56,077 nucleotides of DNA from Chloroflexota bacterium (GCA_030611885.1 JAUWOY010000015.1:1-56077); one strand, 5' to 3'; counted from the first letter of the stretch, positions 16,173-25,611 are shown. The notes: a model not told the origin generated them from the sequence alone. A program made the numbers and translations.

Positions 16173-17159
16173 ATGTTCGACCGTTTATTCAAATCTGAGC
16201 ATCAACGTGTCGAGGAGATGCTCTCAGCCTATCTAGATGGAGAGCTCTCGCCCAAAAAGCAAGCCCTGGTGGAAAAGCATCTGGCCCAATGCGCCGACTG
16301 CACTCGGAATCTGCGCACCCTGCGCCAGACAGTGGCCCTCCTGGGACAGTTGCCCCCTGTGGCCGTGCCTCGTTCCTTTGTCATCCGCCCTGCTCCAGCC
16401 GCCCGGCGCGCCAGTCTCTTCCAGACGAGGCGAGCCTATGTCTACCTCAGAGCTGCCACCGCTTTGGCGACCATCCTCTTCGCCGTGGTGCTGGCTGGTG
16501 ACGCCTTTCTCACCGGCCTGGCCCCGGCCAGGGCGCCTGAGGTGATTATGCGAGAGGTATCAGTGGAGAAGGTGGTGGTTGAGCCCGTAGTGGTGGAGAA
16601 GGAAGTTGCAGTCGAGAAAGAGGTACTGGTCACCGTGGAGGTGGAGAAGGAAATGGTGGGCGAGAAGCCGGTGGTCGTGACCGTCGTCGTCGAGAAAGAG
16701 GTGGCGGTCGAGAAGGTTGTTGAGAGCCAGACTGCCTACGGAGCTACCCCCCTGCCCGCCCCCGCCGAGAGACAGGGTGAGTTGGCGCTCACGCCGAAAC
16801 CGCTGCCCACTCCGGCCGTGGCGGCCCAGGGAATAGAGACGGCCCCAGCCGCCGTCACCCCATCCACGCCCGAAGGGGAAACGCTGGCCGAGGCTCTACC
16901 ACGTCCTGGAGAGGAACATGTTGAAGCCACGGCGGTCCCGACAACATTGCCAGCAGATGCGGTTGCCACGGCGGAGCCTGCCTTCACACCCACCGCCATC
17001 GTCGAAGCTCTGCCCCAAGAGCCAGCCGCCCCGGCCGCTGCCCGTCCCGGCAGATTAGGGTTGGGGCTGTGGCGCATTGTCGAAACCGGCTTGTTATCGC
17101 TGGTGCTCGTTTTAGCCGTAGCCACGCTAGTTGCCAAGCGCCGTCAAAACATCGGCTGA
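16173..17159 (+). CDS. Membrane anti-sigma factor with zinc-finger domain
   Basis: The 328-residue protein has an N-terminal zf-HC2 anti-sigma domain (LSAYLDGELSPKKQALVEKH followed by LAQCADC). Two hydrophobic segments follow, near residues 93-115 and at the C-terminus (LLSLVLVLAVATLVAKR). Between them lies a long extracytoplasmic stretch made of VEKEVAVEKEV-type repeats and a proline/threonine-rich region. It should hold the sigma factor at the membrane and release it on an envelope signal. The VEKE repeat style is one I associate with Chloroflexota surface proteins. Confidence 0.88.
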   Translation: MFDRLFKSEHQRVEEMLSAYLDGELSPKKQALVEKHLAQCADCTRNLRTLRQTVALLGQLPPVAVPRSFVIRPAPAARRASLFQTRRAYVYLRAATALATILFAVVLAGDAFLTGLAPARAPEVIMREVSVEKVVVEPVVVEKEVAVEKEVLVTVEVEKEMVGEKPVVVTVVVEKEVAVEKVVESQTAYGATPLPAPAERQGELALTPKPLPTPAVAAQGIETAPAAVTPSTPEGETLAEALPRPGEEHVEATAVPTTLPADAVATAEPAFTPTAIVEALPQEPAAPAAARPGRLGLGLWRIVETGLLSLVLVLAVATLVAKRRQNIG

Positions 17160-17344
17160 AGGTAAACCTCCAGCCCCAGTAGATCCAGGATTTCCAGCAG
17201 ATACGAGATTCCCAATAGAGGTGGCTTCCATGCCTGTCCTGAGCCTTGTCCTGAGCCTGTCGAAGGGTTGCCGAAAGGCCGCTGGTTCTCGGGCGTGAGA
17301 GCCCGCTCTGCTTAGAATTTGGATCTACTGAGCCTGAAAGAACA

Positions 17345-17390
17345 AAGCCCTGCGAGCTGACTTTTAGTCCGCAGGGCTTCGTTTTTTTTT
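17345..17390 (+). terminator. Rho-independent terminator after the anti-sigma gene
   Basis: Perfect 10-bp stem AAGCCCTGCG (17345-17354) with CGCAGGGCTT (17370-17379), followed by CG and a run of nine T (17382-17390). Confidence 0.92.
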
Positions 17391-17401
17391 AGAATCTGGA
17401 A

Positions 17402-17480
17402 TTTTGATATAAGCTCCAAGTCCCGTCCTCGGGCTGTCAAAAACGCCCCCGGGGACGGGTGCTAGAGCCTTATATCAAAA
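17402..17480. repeat. Large imperfect palindrome downstream of rny
   Basis: TTTTGATATAAG (17402-17413) pairs perfectly with CTTATATCAAAA (17469-17480). An inner stem uses CCCGTCC and GGACGGG. The 79-bp element lies between the convergent anti-sigma and rny genes. It could terminate rny transcripts or be a mobile palindrome. Confidence 0.75.
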
Positions 17481-17504
17481 CTTCAGTTTCAGAATGATGA
17501 GCAC

Positions 17505-19037
17505 TTACTTAGCGTGTTCCACAGCTCTTGTCTCGCGGATGACAGTGACCGTGATCTGCCCTGGATACTCCAGGGTCTCCTCCACCTTTTTGGCGATATT
17601 CTTGGAGAGATATATGGCGGCCAAGTCATCAATCTCTTCGGGCTTGACCATGATCCTTATCTCGCGGCCGGCCTGAATAGCATAAGACTGGTCCACACCC
17701 TCGAAAGAATTGGCTACCTCCTCCAGGGCCTTAACGCGTTTGAGGTAGTGCTCCAGGCTTTCGCGGCGAGCACCAAGCCGGGCACCAGAGATGGCGTCGG
17801 CAGCCTCGACCAGGATGGCCTCCAGGCACTGGGGCTCTTCCTCTCCGTGGTGGGCGGCGATACAGTTGACGACTTTCGCGGATATGCCCAATCTCTTGGC
17901 TATATCGGCGCCGATGAGGGCATGAGGACCGTTCACTTCGTGGTCAACGGCCTTGCCGATGTCGTGCAAAAGCCCTCCCTTCTTAGCCAGGGCAACATCA
18001 GCCCCCAATTCCGCAGCCATCATGGCCGCCAGACCAGCCGTCTCCAACGAATGAGCTAACACGTTCTGGCCGTAGCTGGTGCGGAACTTGAGCCGGCCCA
18101 GCAACTCGATCAGCTTAGGGTGCAGACCGGGCACACCAGTTTCATAAGCTGCTTGCTCCCCTGTCTCGCGGATGACGGCTGCTACTTCCTCCTGAGACTT
18201 GTTCACTAGCTGCTCGATGCGTCCGGGATGGATGCGTCCATCCAGGATCAGCTTGCTCATGGCCACGCGGGCTACCTCGCGCCGTACAGGGTCAAAGCCA
18301 GAGAGGAGCACTGCTTCGGGCGTGTCGTCAACTACCACGTCTACCCCAGTGGCCTTTTCGAAGGCTCGGATGTTGCGCCCGCCACGGCCAATGATGCGCC
18401 CTTTCATATCATCACTCGGCAGAGGCACCATGGAGACGGTCGTTTCCGCCACCTGATCGGAGGCGAACCGCTGAATCGCCAGGGTGATGATCTCCCGAGC
18501 CCGACGCTCAGCTTCCTCTTTGGTCTCGGCCTCTACTTCCCTGATCACGCGAGCCATATCCTGGCGAGCTTCCGCTGCGATGTTTTGCAACAACAGCTCT
18601 TTCGCTTCATCCCTGGTCAAGTTCGACACCCTCTCCAGTTCCTGGATGATCTTTTGGTGCGATCTATCCAACTCGTTCTGCAGGCGGTCCAGCTTGCTCT
18701 GGCGCTTATTGAGCTGGCGTTCCCTGCTATCAATGCGTTCCATCTTATAGTCGGTAGATTCTCGCTGCTTTTGCAGCCTTTCCTCCTCCTTCTGGAGTTC
18801 GAAGCGCTTTTTCTTGGCCTCGACCTCGGCCTGGTCGCGAAACTTTAGGGCCTCATCCTTCGCCGCAAGCATCAATTCCTTAGACTTAGTCTGAGCCTCG
18901 GCCAGTAAGCGTTTGGCTTTTGCCTCCGCCGATTCTATACGCGCTTGGCTCAGATAGCGGTTGAGCAGATAGCCCAGGATCAGGCCAAACGAGAGAGCAA
19001 TCACAGATCCTGCAATAGCAAAAGGTAATCCATACAT
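17505..19037 (-). CDS. rny: Ribonuclease Y
   Basis: RNase Y is the membrane-anchored endoribonuclease that starts mRNA decay. The 510-residue product has one N-terminal membrane helix ([18 protein letters not shown]), a long coiled coil (about 25-190), a KH domain ([15 protein letters not shown]) and an HD domain ([20 protein letters not shown]). All parts are intact. AGTGAGGATGTGAG precedes the ATG. It lies 19 bases after recX and is probably co-transcribed with it. Confidence 0.96.
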   Translation of the reverse strand: MYGLPFAIAGSVIALSFGLILGYLLNRYLSQARIESAEAKAKRLLAEAQTKSKELMLAAKDEALKFRDQAEVEAKKKRFELQKEEERLQKQRESTDYKMERIDSRERQLNKRQSKLDRLQNELDRSHQKIIQELERVSNLTRDEAKELLLQNIAAEARQDMARVIREVEAETKEEAERRAREIITLAIQRFASDQVAETTVSMVPLPSDDMKGRIIGRGGRNIRAFEKATGVDVVVDDTPEAVLLSGFDPVRREVARVAMSKLILDGRIHPGRIEQLVNKSQEEVAAVIRETGEQAAYETGVPGLHPKLIELLGRLKFRTSYGQNVLAHSLETAGLAAMMAAELGADVALAKKGGLLHDIGKAVDHEVNGPHALIGADIAKRLGISAKVVNCIAAHHGEEEPQCLEAILVEAADAISGARLGARRESLEHYLKRVKALEEVANSFEGVDQSYAIQAGREIRIMVKPEEIDDLAAIYLSKNIAKKVEETLEYPGQITVTVIRETRAVEHAK

Positions 19038-19056
19038 CTCACATCCTCACTTTCAT

Positions 19057-19695
19057 CTATATTTTTTCATCCTCCGCTATGAGCTCCTGCCAGGCGCGTT
19101 CCACGGTCGGGTTCACTACTCCATATGGAAAGCCCCGTCGCAGCAAGTACGCACTCAGCTTCTGGCGGAAGGATGCTTGGTCCAGGTGGGCCAGCCTGCG
19201 GCCTCGTTGAGTGGCGACTCGATAGGCGCTCTCTTCCTCGTCGAGGTCCGCCAGCGATTGGGCGATTATCTTCGCGTCCACGCCCTTTTGGTGAAGTTCA
19301 TAGCGCAGCATGCGCAAACCGCGCGGCTTGAATCTCTCCCTGTTCTCCACCCAATAACGAGTGAAGGCCAGGTCATCCAGTAGCTTGGCTCTCGTCAGGC
19401 GCTCGACCACCTCTTCTTCGACGGCAGGAGATACGGCTTTGCCCTGCAAATAGCGGCGCACCTCGGCTTCGCTGCGGGGGCGATAGGATAGAAAGTGCAA
19501 AGCGCGGTCGTGGGCCTTCTCAAAGGAATCCCTCTTCTTTAACCTCTCGATATCCTCGTCGGAGAGCACCTGGTCGCGTCTCAGTTTAGCTGCCTCAATG
19601 GCTGCCAAGCCGAAGGCATAGTGACCGTCCAAGTAGACGTTGACCCGCTTGGGGTTCCTCTTTTGAACCTTCAGAGCTGTTATCGTTCCAGCCAT
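19057..19695 (-). CDS. recX: Regulatory protein RecX
   Basis: RecX modulates RecA filaments. The 212-residue protein has three-helix RecX repeats, seen in ALHFLSYRPRSEAEVRRYL, LDDLAFTRYWVENRERFKPRG and FRQKLSAYLLRRGFPYGVV. The start at 19695 (MAGTITAL) follows TTGGGGTAAGT; the frame extends further upstream into a terminator hairpin and that extension is unlikely to be translated. recA lies upstream on the same strand. Confidence 0.9.
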   Translation of the reverse strand: MAGTITALKVQKRNPKRVNVYLDGHYAFGLAAIEAAKLRRDQVLSDEDIERLKKRDSFEKAHDRALHFLSYRPRSEAEVRRYLQGKAVSPAVEEEVVERLTRAKLLDDLAFTRYWVENRERFKPRGLRMLRYELHQKGVDAKIIAQSLADLDEEESAYRVATQRGRRLAHLDQASFRQKLSAYLLRRGFPYGVVNPTVERAWQELIAEDEKI

Positions 19696-19702
19696 ACTTA
19701 CC

Positions 19703-19745
19703 CCAAAACAAAAATAGCCGTGGCAATCAGTTGCCACAGCTATCG
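19703..19745 (-). terminator. Intrinsic terminator or attenuator just upstream of recX
   Basis: On the minus strand GTGGCAA pairs with TTGCCAC, flanked by ATAGC/GCTAT, and is followed by TATTTTTGTTTTG. It would stop most transcripts coming from recA just before the recX start, so recX either has its own promoter or depends on read-through. Confidence 0.75.
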
Positions 19746-20283
19746 CTGAGCTTGCACGTAGGAGCGACTATTGCTTCAGCCCGCCCTAAACAACGAGCGA
19801 AGAGAACCTCTCCAGTGACAGGTATATTTTGTCTAGCAGCATTCGCCGCCGGAATGAACTAAGGACAAGAAACACTACATTTTAATCTTGCGATTGCTGC
19901 CTTTTGTCACACATCCGATTCGCCCTTTCGTGGCATTCGCCTCGACTCGGATGAGGGAGGTCGCCTGGGCGAGCTCAATACCAGATGCCCAATGGCACGT
20001 GCTCTGAACACAAATCCCAATCCTTCCGAAAGATGGGGAAGGTGGATCCAGATCTAGCAGGGATAACCAGGTAAATCTCTATACCCTTGCGCAGGGCAGA
20101 ATGGCGAAGCTAAGACTTGATGCTGTGCCAATGGGACTACACTGACATTTCGCAATTGATAGCTGTGGCTCAGGAGCCATCGGTAGATAGAGCGAAGGCT
20201 CCTCTATTTTCAAGTTATTTGTACATAAACAGGGGCCGTTGGATTTCCCCGCTGGCCCCCTCAGAACGCTCTCAGCGGCGCGG
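19746..20283. other. Gene-free recA-recX spacer
   Basis: I see no supportable gene in these 540 bases. Short open frames on both strands lack ribosome sites. The only structure is the recA hairpin at 20231-20261 (AGGGGCC with GGCCCCCT), a weak terminator for recA on the minus strand. Confidence 0.6.
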
Positions 20284-21354
20284 TCAGTCTTCGTTCGACT
20301 CCTCGTCCGCTGAGCTGGGAAGGGCTTCGTCAACTTCTTCGGCTGGAGGCACGTAACTTCTCTGAGGCAGGCCAGCCATCTCGCGAACCTTGTTCTCTAC
20401 TTCGAGAGTCAGCTCAAGGTTATTTCTAAGGAATTCCTTGGCGTTCTCCCGGCCCTGGCCCAGGCGAGTCTCACCGTAAGAGTAGTAAGCGCCCCTCTTG
20501 GTGACCAACTCCATCTCGGTAGCCAAATCGAGAACATCCCCTACCCAAGAAATGCCCTCGTTGTACATGATGTCGAACTCAGCCTTCTTGAATGGGGGGG
20601 CGACCTTGTTTTTTACCACCCGAACCCTGGTGCGACTGCCAATGATCTCTCCCCCCTGCTTGATAGACTGTATCCGCCGCATGTCCAGGCGTACCGAGGA
20701 GTAGAACTTCAAGGCCCTGCCGCCTGAGGTGGTCTCTGGGTTGCCAAAGAGCACCCCGATCTTCATCCTGAGCTGATTGGTGAAGATCATGGCCGTGTTG
20801 GACTGCTTTATGGCGCCGGAGAGCTTTCTGAGGGCCTGGCTCATCAAGCGGGCCTGCAGGCCCATGTGAGCGTCGCCCATGTCCCCCTCAATCTCGGCCC
20901 GGGGTACGAGCGCGGCCACCGAGTCAATCACCACCACGGCCACCGCCCCCGATCTTATCAGGGCCTCGGCGATCTCCAGCGCTTGTTCTCCAGTATCGGG
21001 CTGGGAGATGTATAGGTTGTCTACATCCACTCCGCACATGCGAGCATAGGCCGGATCCAGTGCGTGTTCCATGTCAATGAAAGCAGCCACGCCGCCCATC
21101 TTTTGGGCCTCAGCCATGATGTGGTAGGAGAGGGTGGTCTTACCCGCCATCTCAGGGCCGTAGATCTCGATCACCCTTCCCCTGGGGATGCCGCCTATCC
21201 CCAGGGCAATGTCCAGGGAAATGGACCCGGTCGGTATGGCCTCCACATCTAGGTGAGTGGCCTCACCCAGCCTGATGATGGCCCCATCGCCAAAACGCTT
21301 CTTGATGCTGAGCAAAGTGGTCTCCAATGCCTTCCCACGCCCCTTGTCTACCAT
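20284..21354 (-). CDS. recA: Recombinase RecA
   Basis: RecA forms filaments on single-stranded DNA for homologous recombination and the SOS response. The 356-residue protein has the core intact: [10 protein letters not shown], Walker [46 protein letters not shown]. Walker A reads GPEMAGKTT (residues 66-74) where GPESSGKTT is usual. The start at 21354 has AAGGAGATAAGG upstream; nine more codons are open before it. Confidence 0.97.
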   Translation of the reverse strand: MVDKGRGKALETTLLSIKKRFGDGAIIRLGEATHLDVEAIPTGSISLDIALGIGGIPRGRVIEIYGPEMAGKTTLSYHIMAEAQKMGGVAAFIDMEHALDPAYARMCGVDVDNLYISQPDTGEQALEIAEALIRSGAVAVVVIDSVAALVPRAEIEGDMGDAHMGLQARLMSQALRKLSGAIKQSNTAMIFTNQLRMKIGVLFGNPETTSGGRALKFYSSVRLDMRRIQSIKQGGEIIGSRTRVRVVKNKVAPPFKKAEFDIMYNEGISWVGDVLDLATEMELVTKRGAYYSYGETRLGQGRENAKEFLRNNLELTLEVENKVREMAGLPQRSYVPPAEEVDEALPSSADEESNED

Positions 21355-21393
21355 ATCCTTATCTCCTTGTCTGACTTGCATTCCGTTAGCTTT

Positions 21394-21681
21394 TTATTGG
21401 GCAGACTGGTTGGCTACTGATGCTGCTCGGTTAAGCCTCTTCATCAGCCGCGACTTGGAGCGGGCAGCTTTGTTTCTGTGGATGATGCCCTTCGCGGCCG
21501 CTTTGTCCAGGGCAACGATAGCGAGTTGGACCTCTTCTCTGGCCTCCTCGATCTTCCCCTCGGCTATAAGCTTTCTAGCCTTATTGACATAGGTCCGAGC
21601 CCGGGACCGAAACACCTGGTTGCGCTCTCGCTTCCTGGCCGAGCTCCTGATTCGTTTTATAGCTGATCTAATGTTAGCCAA
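21394..21681 (-). CDS. rpsT: 30S ribosomal protein S20
   Basis: The 95-residue basic, helical protein binds 16S rRNA in the 30S subunit. MANIRSAIKRIRSSARKRERN, the LDKAAAKGIIHRNKAARSKSRL motif and the size match S20 throughout. AAAAGGGAGGCGAG lies upstream of the ATG. It precedes recA by about 40 bases on the same strand and may share its transcript. Confidence 0.97.
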   Translation of the reverse strand: MANIRSAIKRIRSSARKRERNQVFRSRARTYVNKARKLIAEGKIEEAREEVQLAIVALDKAAAKGIIHRNKAARSKSRLMKRLNRAASVANQSAQ

Positions 21682-21763
21682 AATCTCGCCTCCCTTTTCA
21701 AACTGCGGTAAGTATACACTATCTTGGCGAATTTGTCCAATTTGTTTCTCTCACGGCCCGGCC

Positions 21764-22600
21764 TCACCACGAGTATTCGTCAATCAGCTTACCATCGGCG
21801 TCGTACAGGTACACCGTATCGTGGACGTTTCTCCAAATGGCTTGGGCGTTACCCCAATAAAGATCGGTGGCCGTATCCACCTCGCTGCCGCTGTGCAACC
21901 TGACGCTGGCCGCTGGGCTCAGAATGAATTCGGGGAAGGTGTACCATTTGTCGGGCTTCTTATTTACACTCCAGCCCGTCATGTCCACGGGGTTATCGCT
22001 TTGACTGGTGAAACAGATGTATTCTTCGTTAAGGTTCTGGTGATCATCTCCAGGCGCATCATACTGGGAGCAGTCTGGGTCAATGACTACTTCGCCCGGC
22101 GAGGCCGGGGTCAGGATAGGTCCCCATAGCCCCCGCCCAGTCTCCCTGGCCTCTCGCTGCAACTCCAAGAAATGCTCCTGGTATTTGACATCCGGCGGAT
22201 AGGTTGATACCAGGGCATAGCCCTGTTCCACCAAATAGGCATTTACGAAAACGTCTCCCACGTAGACGTAGCGCAACAGGCGTCCGTAGCGATCCGTCTC
22301 CGAGACGTCTTTCTCCAGAAAGACCGTCTGGCCCTCTACCAGTTCCCTGTTCTTCTCATAGGCTTCCTGGGCATAATACCCCACCGGCTTGGTGGGATGG
22401 TGCAGCTCCGGGGTATCTATGCCTATGTAGCGCACCTTGTAGCTCTCCCCCTCGATTTCTACCTCGATGGTATCTCCATCAACAGCTCTGATGGCCAAAG
22501 CCTCGACAGAGTCGGGGGGCACGGCTGGCGGTTGCTCACAGGCAACCAGTGAAAAGGCTAGTACTATGCAGATGATGGACGATCGGAAGAGCTTTCTCAT
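21764..22600 (-). CDS. Lipoprotein thermonuclease with lamin-tail domain
   Basis: The signal peptide ends in the lipobox FSLVACEQ. Residues 35-165 form a staphylococcal-nuclease fold with VDGDTIEVEIEG, RYIGIDTPE and DRYGRLLRYVYVGDVFVN, including the catalytic Arg/Glu-type residues. Residues 175-278 resemble a lamin-tail domain (LNEEYICFTSQSDNPVDMTGW, ending DADGKLIDEYSW). This pairing is common in secreted bacterial nucleases and suggests extracellular DNA or RNA degradation for nutrients. Confidence 0.9.
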   Translation of the reverse strand: MRKLFRSSIICIVLAFSLVACEQPPAVPPDSVEALAIRAVDGDTIEVEIEGESYKVRYIGIDTPELHHPTKPVGYYAQEAYEKNRELVEGQTVFLEKDVSETDRYGRLLRYVYVGDVFVNAYLVEQGYALVSTYPPDVKYQEHFLELQREARETGRGLWGPILTPASPGEVVIDPDCSQYDAPGDDHQNLNEEYICFTSQSDNPVDMTGWSVNKKPDKWYTFPEFILSPAASVRLHSGSEVDTATDLYWGNAQAIWRNVHDTVYLYDADGKLIDEYSW

Positions 22601-22628
22601 AGATCTCCCTCCATGTGGACAATCTTAG

Positions 22629-22728
22629 AGAAACCAGGTTTTTTCGCTCCACAGTACTTCCCAGAGCGTCGAAAATGCCCACAATTGCGCGTGTTTTGGG
22701 TGCAAAGAGTTCCAAAAACCTGGTTTCT
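22629..22728. repeat. MITE-like inverted-repeat element, copy 3
   Basis: A 100-bp element starting AGAAACCAGGTTTTTTCGCTC and ending AAAAACCTGGTTTCT. The interior matches copy 1 (TTCCCAGAGCGTCGAAAATG). Flanking similarity (TGGACAA...AGAG) also extends outward as in copy 1. It separates the nuclease and protease genes. Confidence 0.8.
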
Positions 22729-22769
22729 GACTGCCTCTCTGAGTTTGTTCAAAGTCCAGAAATTCATGT

Positions 22770-23960
22770 TCAGCGGCCGGTCTCAAGATATCCAATGGCT
22801 CGCTCGAGCTGGGGGTCTATGCCCTGTAAAAAGTCTTCCTCGGTGAAGGGCACTACGATGTCGGGAGTGAGGCCCTCCCCGTGGAAGGGGTAGCGGTCGG
22901 GGGTCAGCAGCCGGGACATGGTCACGTGCAGACTGGATCCGTCGCTCAGCTCGTGGACGCTCTGCACCGATCCTTTGCCGAAGGTTTGCTCGCCGATGAG
23001 CGCCCCGCGGCCATGATCCTGGAGGGCCCCCACCACGACCTCCGAGTTGCTGGCGGTGCCCTGGTTGACCAGAATCGCCAGGGGGATGTCCGTAGCCAGG
23101 CCTCCCCGTTTGGCGCTGTACGTTTGCTCTCGGCCATCGCTGAACTGCTGGTAGACGACAATGCCCTCATCCAGGAACTGGCTGGCCACCTCGATGGCCG
23201 CGGAGGGAAAGACGCCGCCAGGATTGTTGCGCAAGTCGAGTATCAGGCCCGATAGGTTTTCCCCCATCAGCTCCCGCAAGGTTTCCCCCAACTCCTGGCC
23301 TGTCCGCTCGCTGAAAAGGGAAATGCGTACATAGCCAATATCATCTTCCAGGACCATCCCACCCACGGTTGCCAACTCAACTTCGCCCCTGATCACCTCG
23401 ATCACCAGAGGCGCGGCCTCCTCCCTCCGCATGATGGTGAGGCGTACGGTTGAGCCTTTGGGTCCGCGGATGAGGCGCACGGCCTCCCCCAGTGGCATGC
23501 CTGTGACCGCCACGTCATCAACCTTGAGGACTATGTCCCCGGCCTTGACTCCTGCCTGCATGGCGGGAGAGCCATCAAAGGGTGAGACAATGACCACCTG
23601 GTCGTTCTCGTCTACTGCCACGATTGCTCCGATCCCTTCGTACGCTCCTCTCAGATCAATCATCTGATCTTCCGAGGGCATGGGCTCCACCAGTATGGTG
23701 GCTGAGTCATCTAGGATCCTCAATGCACCCCGGATGGAACCGTAGGTCAATTCTTTGGGATCGGGCAACTCGCCGAAGAACTCCTGCTCCACGATCCGCC
23801 ACGCTTCCCAAAAGAGATCGAACTGCTCTGGCTCGCCGGCTCTGGTCTGGACTTGGGTGGGACTGATGAGCTGATTGACTCCGAAGCCTGCCAGGAAGGA
23901 TGCCCCAGCAATTATCGCCACCAACACAATCGCCACCAACGTCTTGAGAAATGCTCGCAT
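22770..23960 (-). CDS. C-terminal processing peptidase, S41 family
   Basis: The 396-residue protease has an N-terminal membrane anchor, a PDZ domain (about residues 105-185, GIGAIVAVDENDQVVIVSPF and GDIVLKVDDVAV) and the S41 catalytic core. The catalytic Ser lies in GTASNSEVVVGAL and the Lys in GEQTFGKGSVQ. GLILDLRNNPGG is also typical. It degrades or trims envelope proteins from their C-termini. A good promoter lies just upstream. Confidence 0.94.
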   Translation of the reverse strand: MRAFLKTLVAIVLVAIIAGASFLAGFGVNQLISPTQVQTRAGEPEQFDLFWEAWRIVEQEFFGELPDPKELTYGSIRGALRILDDSATILVEPMPSEDQMIDLRGAYEGIGAIVAVDENDQVVIVSPFDGSPAMQAGVKAGDIVLKVDDVAVTGMPLGEAVRLIRGPKGSTVRLTIMRREEAAPLVIEVIRGEVELATVGGMVLEDDIGYVRISLFSERTGQELGETLRELMGENLSGLILDLRNNPGGVFPSAAIEVASQFLDEGIVVYQQFSDGREQTYSAKRGGLATDIPLAILVNQGTASNSEVVVGALQDHGRGALIGEQTFGKGSVQSVHELSDGSSLHVTMSRLLTPDRYPFHGEGLTPDIVVPFTEEDFLQGIDPQLERAIGYLETGR

Positions 23961-23995
23961 CTGCTTTACCCCTCTCTAATTTATCACTGCCCTAG

Positions 23996-24024
23996 ATTAT
24001 AGCAGATTTCGCTCTACTTGGCAA
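23996..24024 (-). promoter_or_regulatory. Promoter of the S41 protease gene
   Basis: On the minus strand TTGCCA (24019-24024) and TATAAT (23996-24001) are spaced 17 bp apart, about 40 bases before the start codon. Confidence 0.7.
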
Positions 24025-24061
24025 CAGGGAGCAATTGCAAGAGTTGACCTGCTCTGGCTTC

Positions 24062-24090
24062 TTGACAAGAACCTCCGATTGTGCTATAAT
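24062..24090 (+). promoter_or_regulatory. Consensus promoter at the head of the lipid-related gene run
   Basis: Perfect TTGACA (24062-24067) and perfect TATAAT (24085-24090) with 17-bp spacing. It lies back to back with the protease promoter and drives the regulator at 24140. Confidence 0.88.
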
Positions 24091-24139
24091 TTATTTGATT
24101 CTTTTGAATGTTTTGTCTTCTCTGAAGAAGGAGCACGCC

Positions 24140-24841
24140 ATGAAGCTGACCGGCCGCCAAAAGGATTTTCTCAGTAAGTTCCTCGACCTGTACCGAGAGG
24201 CTGACCGTCCCCTGCACTACGCGGTGCTGGCCGATAGAGTGGGAGTGACCAAGATCACTGCCTATGACATGCTGCGCCTGCTGGAAGAGCGGGGGCTGGT
24301 AGCCTCGGAGTACGTATTGCCCGAGGGGGGCGGCCCAGGCCGCTCTAGCATCGTCTTCTCTCCGACGGAGAAGGCCGTCACTGTGATGGCACAACTGGCT
24401 GGCGAGAGGTGGGACGTGGCGGAATGGGACGAGGTCAAGGGGCGCATCCTGGCCGCTTTGCGGAAAGGCAGGGGCACGGACTATCAGAGCCTGCTGGATG
24501 AGATTCTACTACGCATCCCGGAGCGCAAATCGCCTATGCTCTTCGTAGCCGAGATGATCACCGCTGCCATCCTCAGCCTGAACCAACTCAGGGAGGAAGC
24601 AGCGGCCAGGGGCCTGTTCAAAAACCTCCGCGCCCTGGGATTTCCCGGCGAGCTAGGGCTCAACGCCCTGGCTGGCCTGACTCTGGGCCTCACCCTGGTG
24701 GAAAAGGCCAATCGCCGCGTCACCACGCTGCTTCTCTCCTACACGCAGAAATACCAGGATCACCTGGCCAGGCTGAGCGCTGAGAACAAGAAAAGGCTGT
24801 CCGACTTCGCCCAGGAGGTGATGAAGATCGTGGGGACCTGA
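24140..24841 (+). CDS. Winged-helix regulator of unknown signal
   Basis: The 233-residue protein has an N-terminal winged helix (MKLTGRQKDFLSKFLDLYRE, YAVLADRVGVTKITAYDMLRLLEERGLV, wing ending SSIVFSPTEKA). A helical C-terminal domain of about 150 residues follows, which I cannot assign. AAGAAGGAGCACGCC precedes the ATG. It is the first gene of the run that continues with a phasin, so regulation of storage or lipid genes is a reasonable guess. The promoter in front of it is a near-perfect consensus. Confidence 0.7.
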   Translation: MKLTGRQKDFLSKFLDLYREADRPLHYAVLADRVGVTKITAYDMLRLLEERGLVASEYVLPEGGGPGRSSIVFSPTEKAVTVMAQLAGERWDVAEWDEVKGRILAALRKGRGTDYQSLLDEILLRIPERKSPMLFVAEMITAAILSLNQLREEAAARGLFKNLRALGFPGELGLNALAGLTLGLTLVEKANRRVTTLLLSYTQKYQDHLARLSAENKKRLSDFAQEVMKIVGT

Positions 24842-24943
24842 CTCGCCCCCCTTTTTTCAGGGAATTTTTGGTTTTCTTTGTCTCTTATCTTTTTGAGGAA
24901 ACGACGAAATGGGGATTTCCAGAGCAGAAAGGAGGTGATAGAG

Positions 24944-25237
24944 ATGGCAGGCATGATTGACACACTTCTCGCGCTCGGCTTTGGCGCTCTCTCCATGACC
25001 AGGGAGCGAGCCCAGAAGGTCGTTGATGAGCTGGTCAAGAAGGGCGAGGTCAGGCTGGAGGAATCCAGGGCCCTGATTGATAAGATGACCTCCAGGGGCG
25101 AGGAGGAGCGAGCCGAACTCCGCAAGCTCATCGAAGAGGAACTGAAGAGAGCGAAGTCCGGCGTAGCGAGCCGTAAAGACATCGAAGAACTGAGCGCGAG
25201 GATAGACGCCCTGGCCGAGAAGTTGGCCGGCGAGTAG
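24944..25237 (+). CDS. Phasin-like protein (polyhydroxyalkanoate synthesis regulator family)
   Basis: The 97-residue helical protein resembles the COG3937 phasin group: MIDTLLALGFGALSMTRERAQKVVDELVKKGEV is the hallmark beginning, followed by SRALIDKMTSRGEEERAELRKLIEEEL and a terminal coiled coil. Such proteins coat storage granules or membranes, though many members occur without PHA genes. No PHA synthase is in the window. AAAGGAGGTGATAGAG is a near-perfect ribosome site. Confidence 0.8.
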   Translation: MAGMIDTLLALGFGALSMTRERAQKVVDELVKKGEVRLEESRALIDKMTSRGEEERAELRKLIEEELKRAKSGVASRKDIEELSARIDALAEKLAGE

Positions 25238-25249
25238 AGCACCTCAACC

Positions 25250-25302
25250 CAGGCATCGGCTGGGGATGGCCGCCATGACTGGGCCTGACCAGCCGATGCC
25301 TG
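25250..25302 (+). other. Strong intercistronic hairpin
   Basis: A 14-bp stem (CAGGCATCGGCTGG with CCAGCCGATGCCTG) and 25-nt loop lie between the phasin gene and the next gene. With no T tract it is more likely an mRNA-processing or stability element than a terminator. Confidence 0.6.
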
Positions 25303-25323
25303 CCACGTCTGGAGGAGAATCCC

Positions 25324-25611
25324 ATGAGCTTGCTCAGCCGCATGGCTCAGATGGCCGTTGCTCTCTTGCGTCCCAAGGATCTGATGGAGATCGTCCGTGG
25401 CGTCTCTGGCCCTATGATGGCCAAGCTGGACAAAGAGGAGAAGATGGCCTTCATCCAGAACTTCGTTGAGGAAAACCTCGACAAGATGCTCGAAGGGCTG
25501 GGGCGGGAGGAGAGGGCTCAGTTGATGAACGCTCTCCTGCCCAGAATCCTCGAGGAATTCCCCCTGGCGGATTTGGACATCCTGGGTGCGTTCTCAGATG
25601 AGAACCCCTAG
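25324..25611 (+). CDS. Small helical protein, unknown function
   Basis: I do not recognise this 95-residue protein. It is predicted to be all-helical, starting with an amphipathic segment (MSLLSRMAQMAVALLRP) and continuing with acidic helices (LDKEEKMAFIQNFVEENLDKML, LPRILEEFPLADLDIL). GGAGGAGAATCCC precedes the ATG. Its place between phasin and TatA and its amphipathic start suggest a membrane- or granule-surface role, but this is a guess. Confidence 0.65.
   Translation: MSLLSRMAQMAVALLRPKDLMEIVRGVSGPMMAKLDKEEKMAFIQNFVEENLDKMLEGLGREERAQLMNALLPRILEEFPLADLDILGAFSDENP

Noticed and set aside
20079..20356. Short open frames on both strands after recA
   Set aside because: No ribosome sites, no domain, and they overlap the recA terminator region and the recA 3' end.
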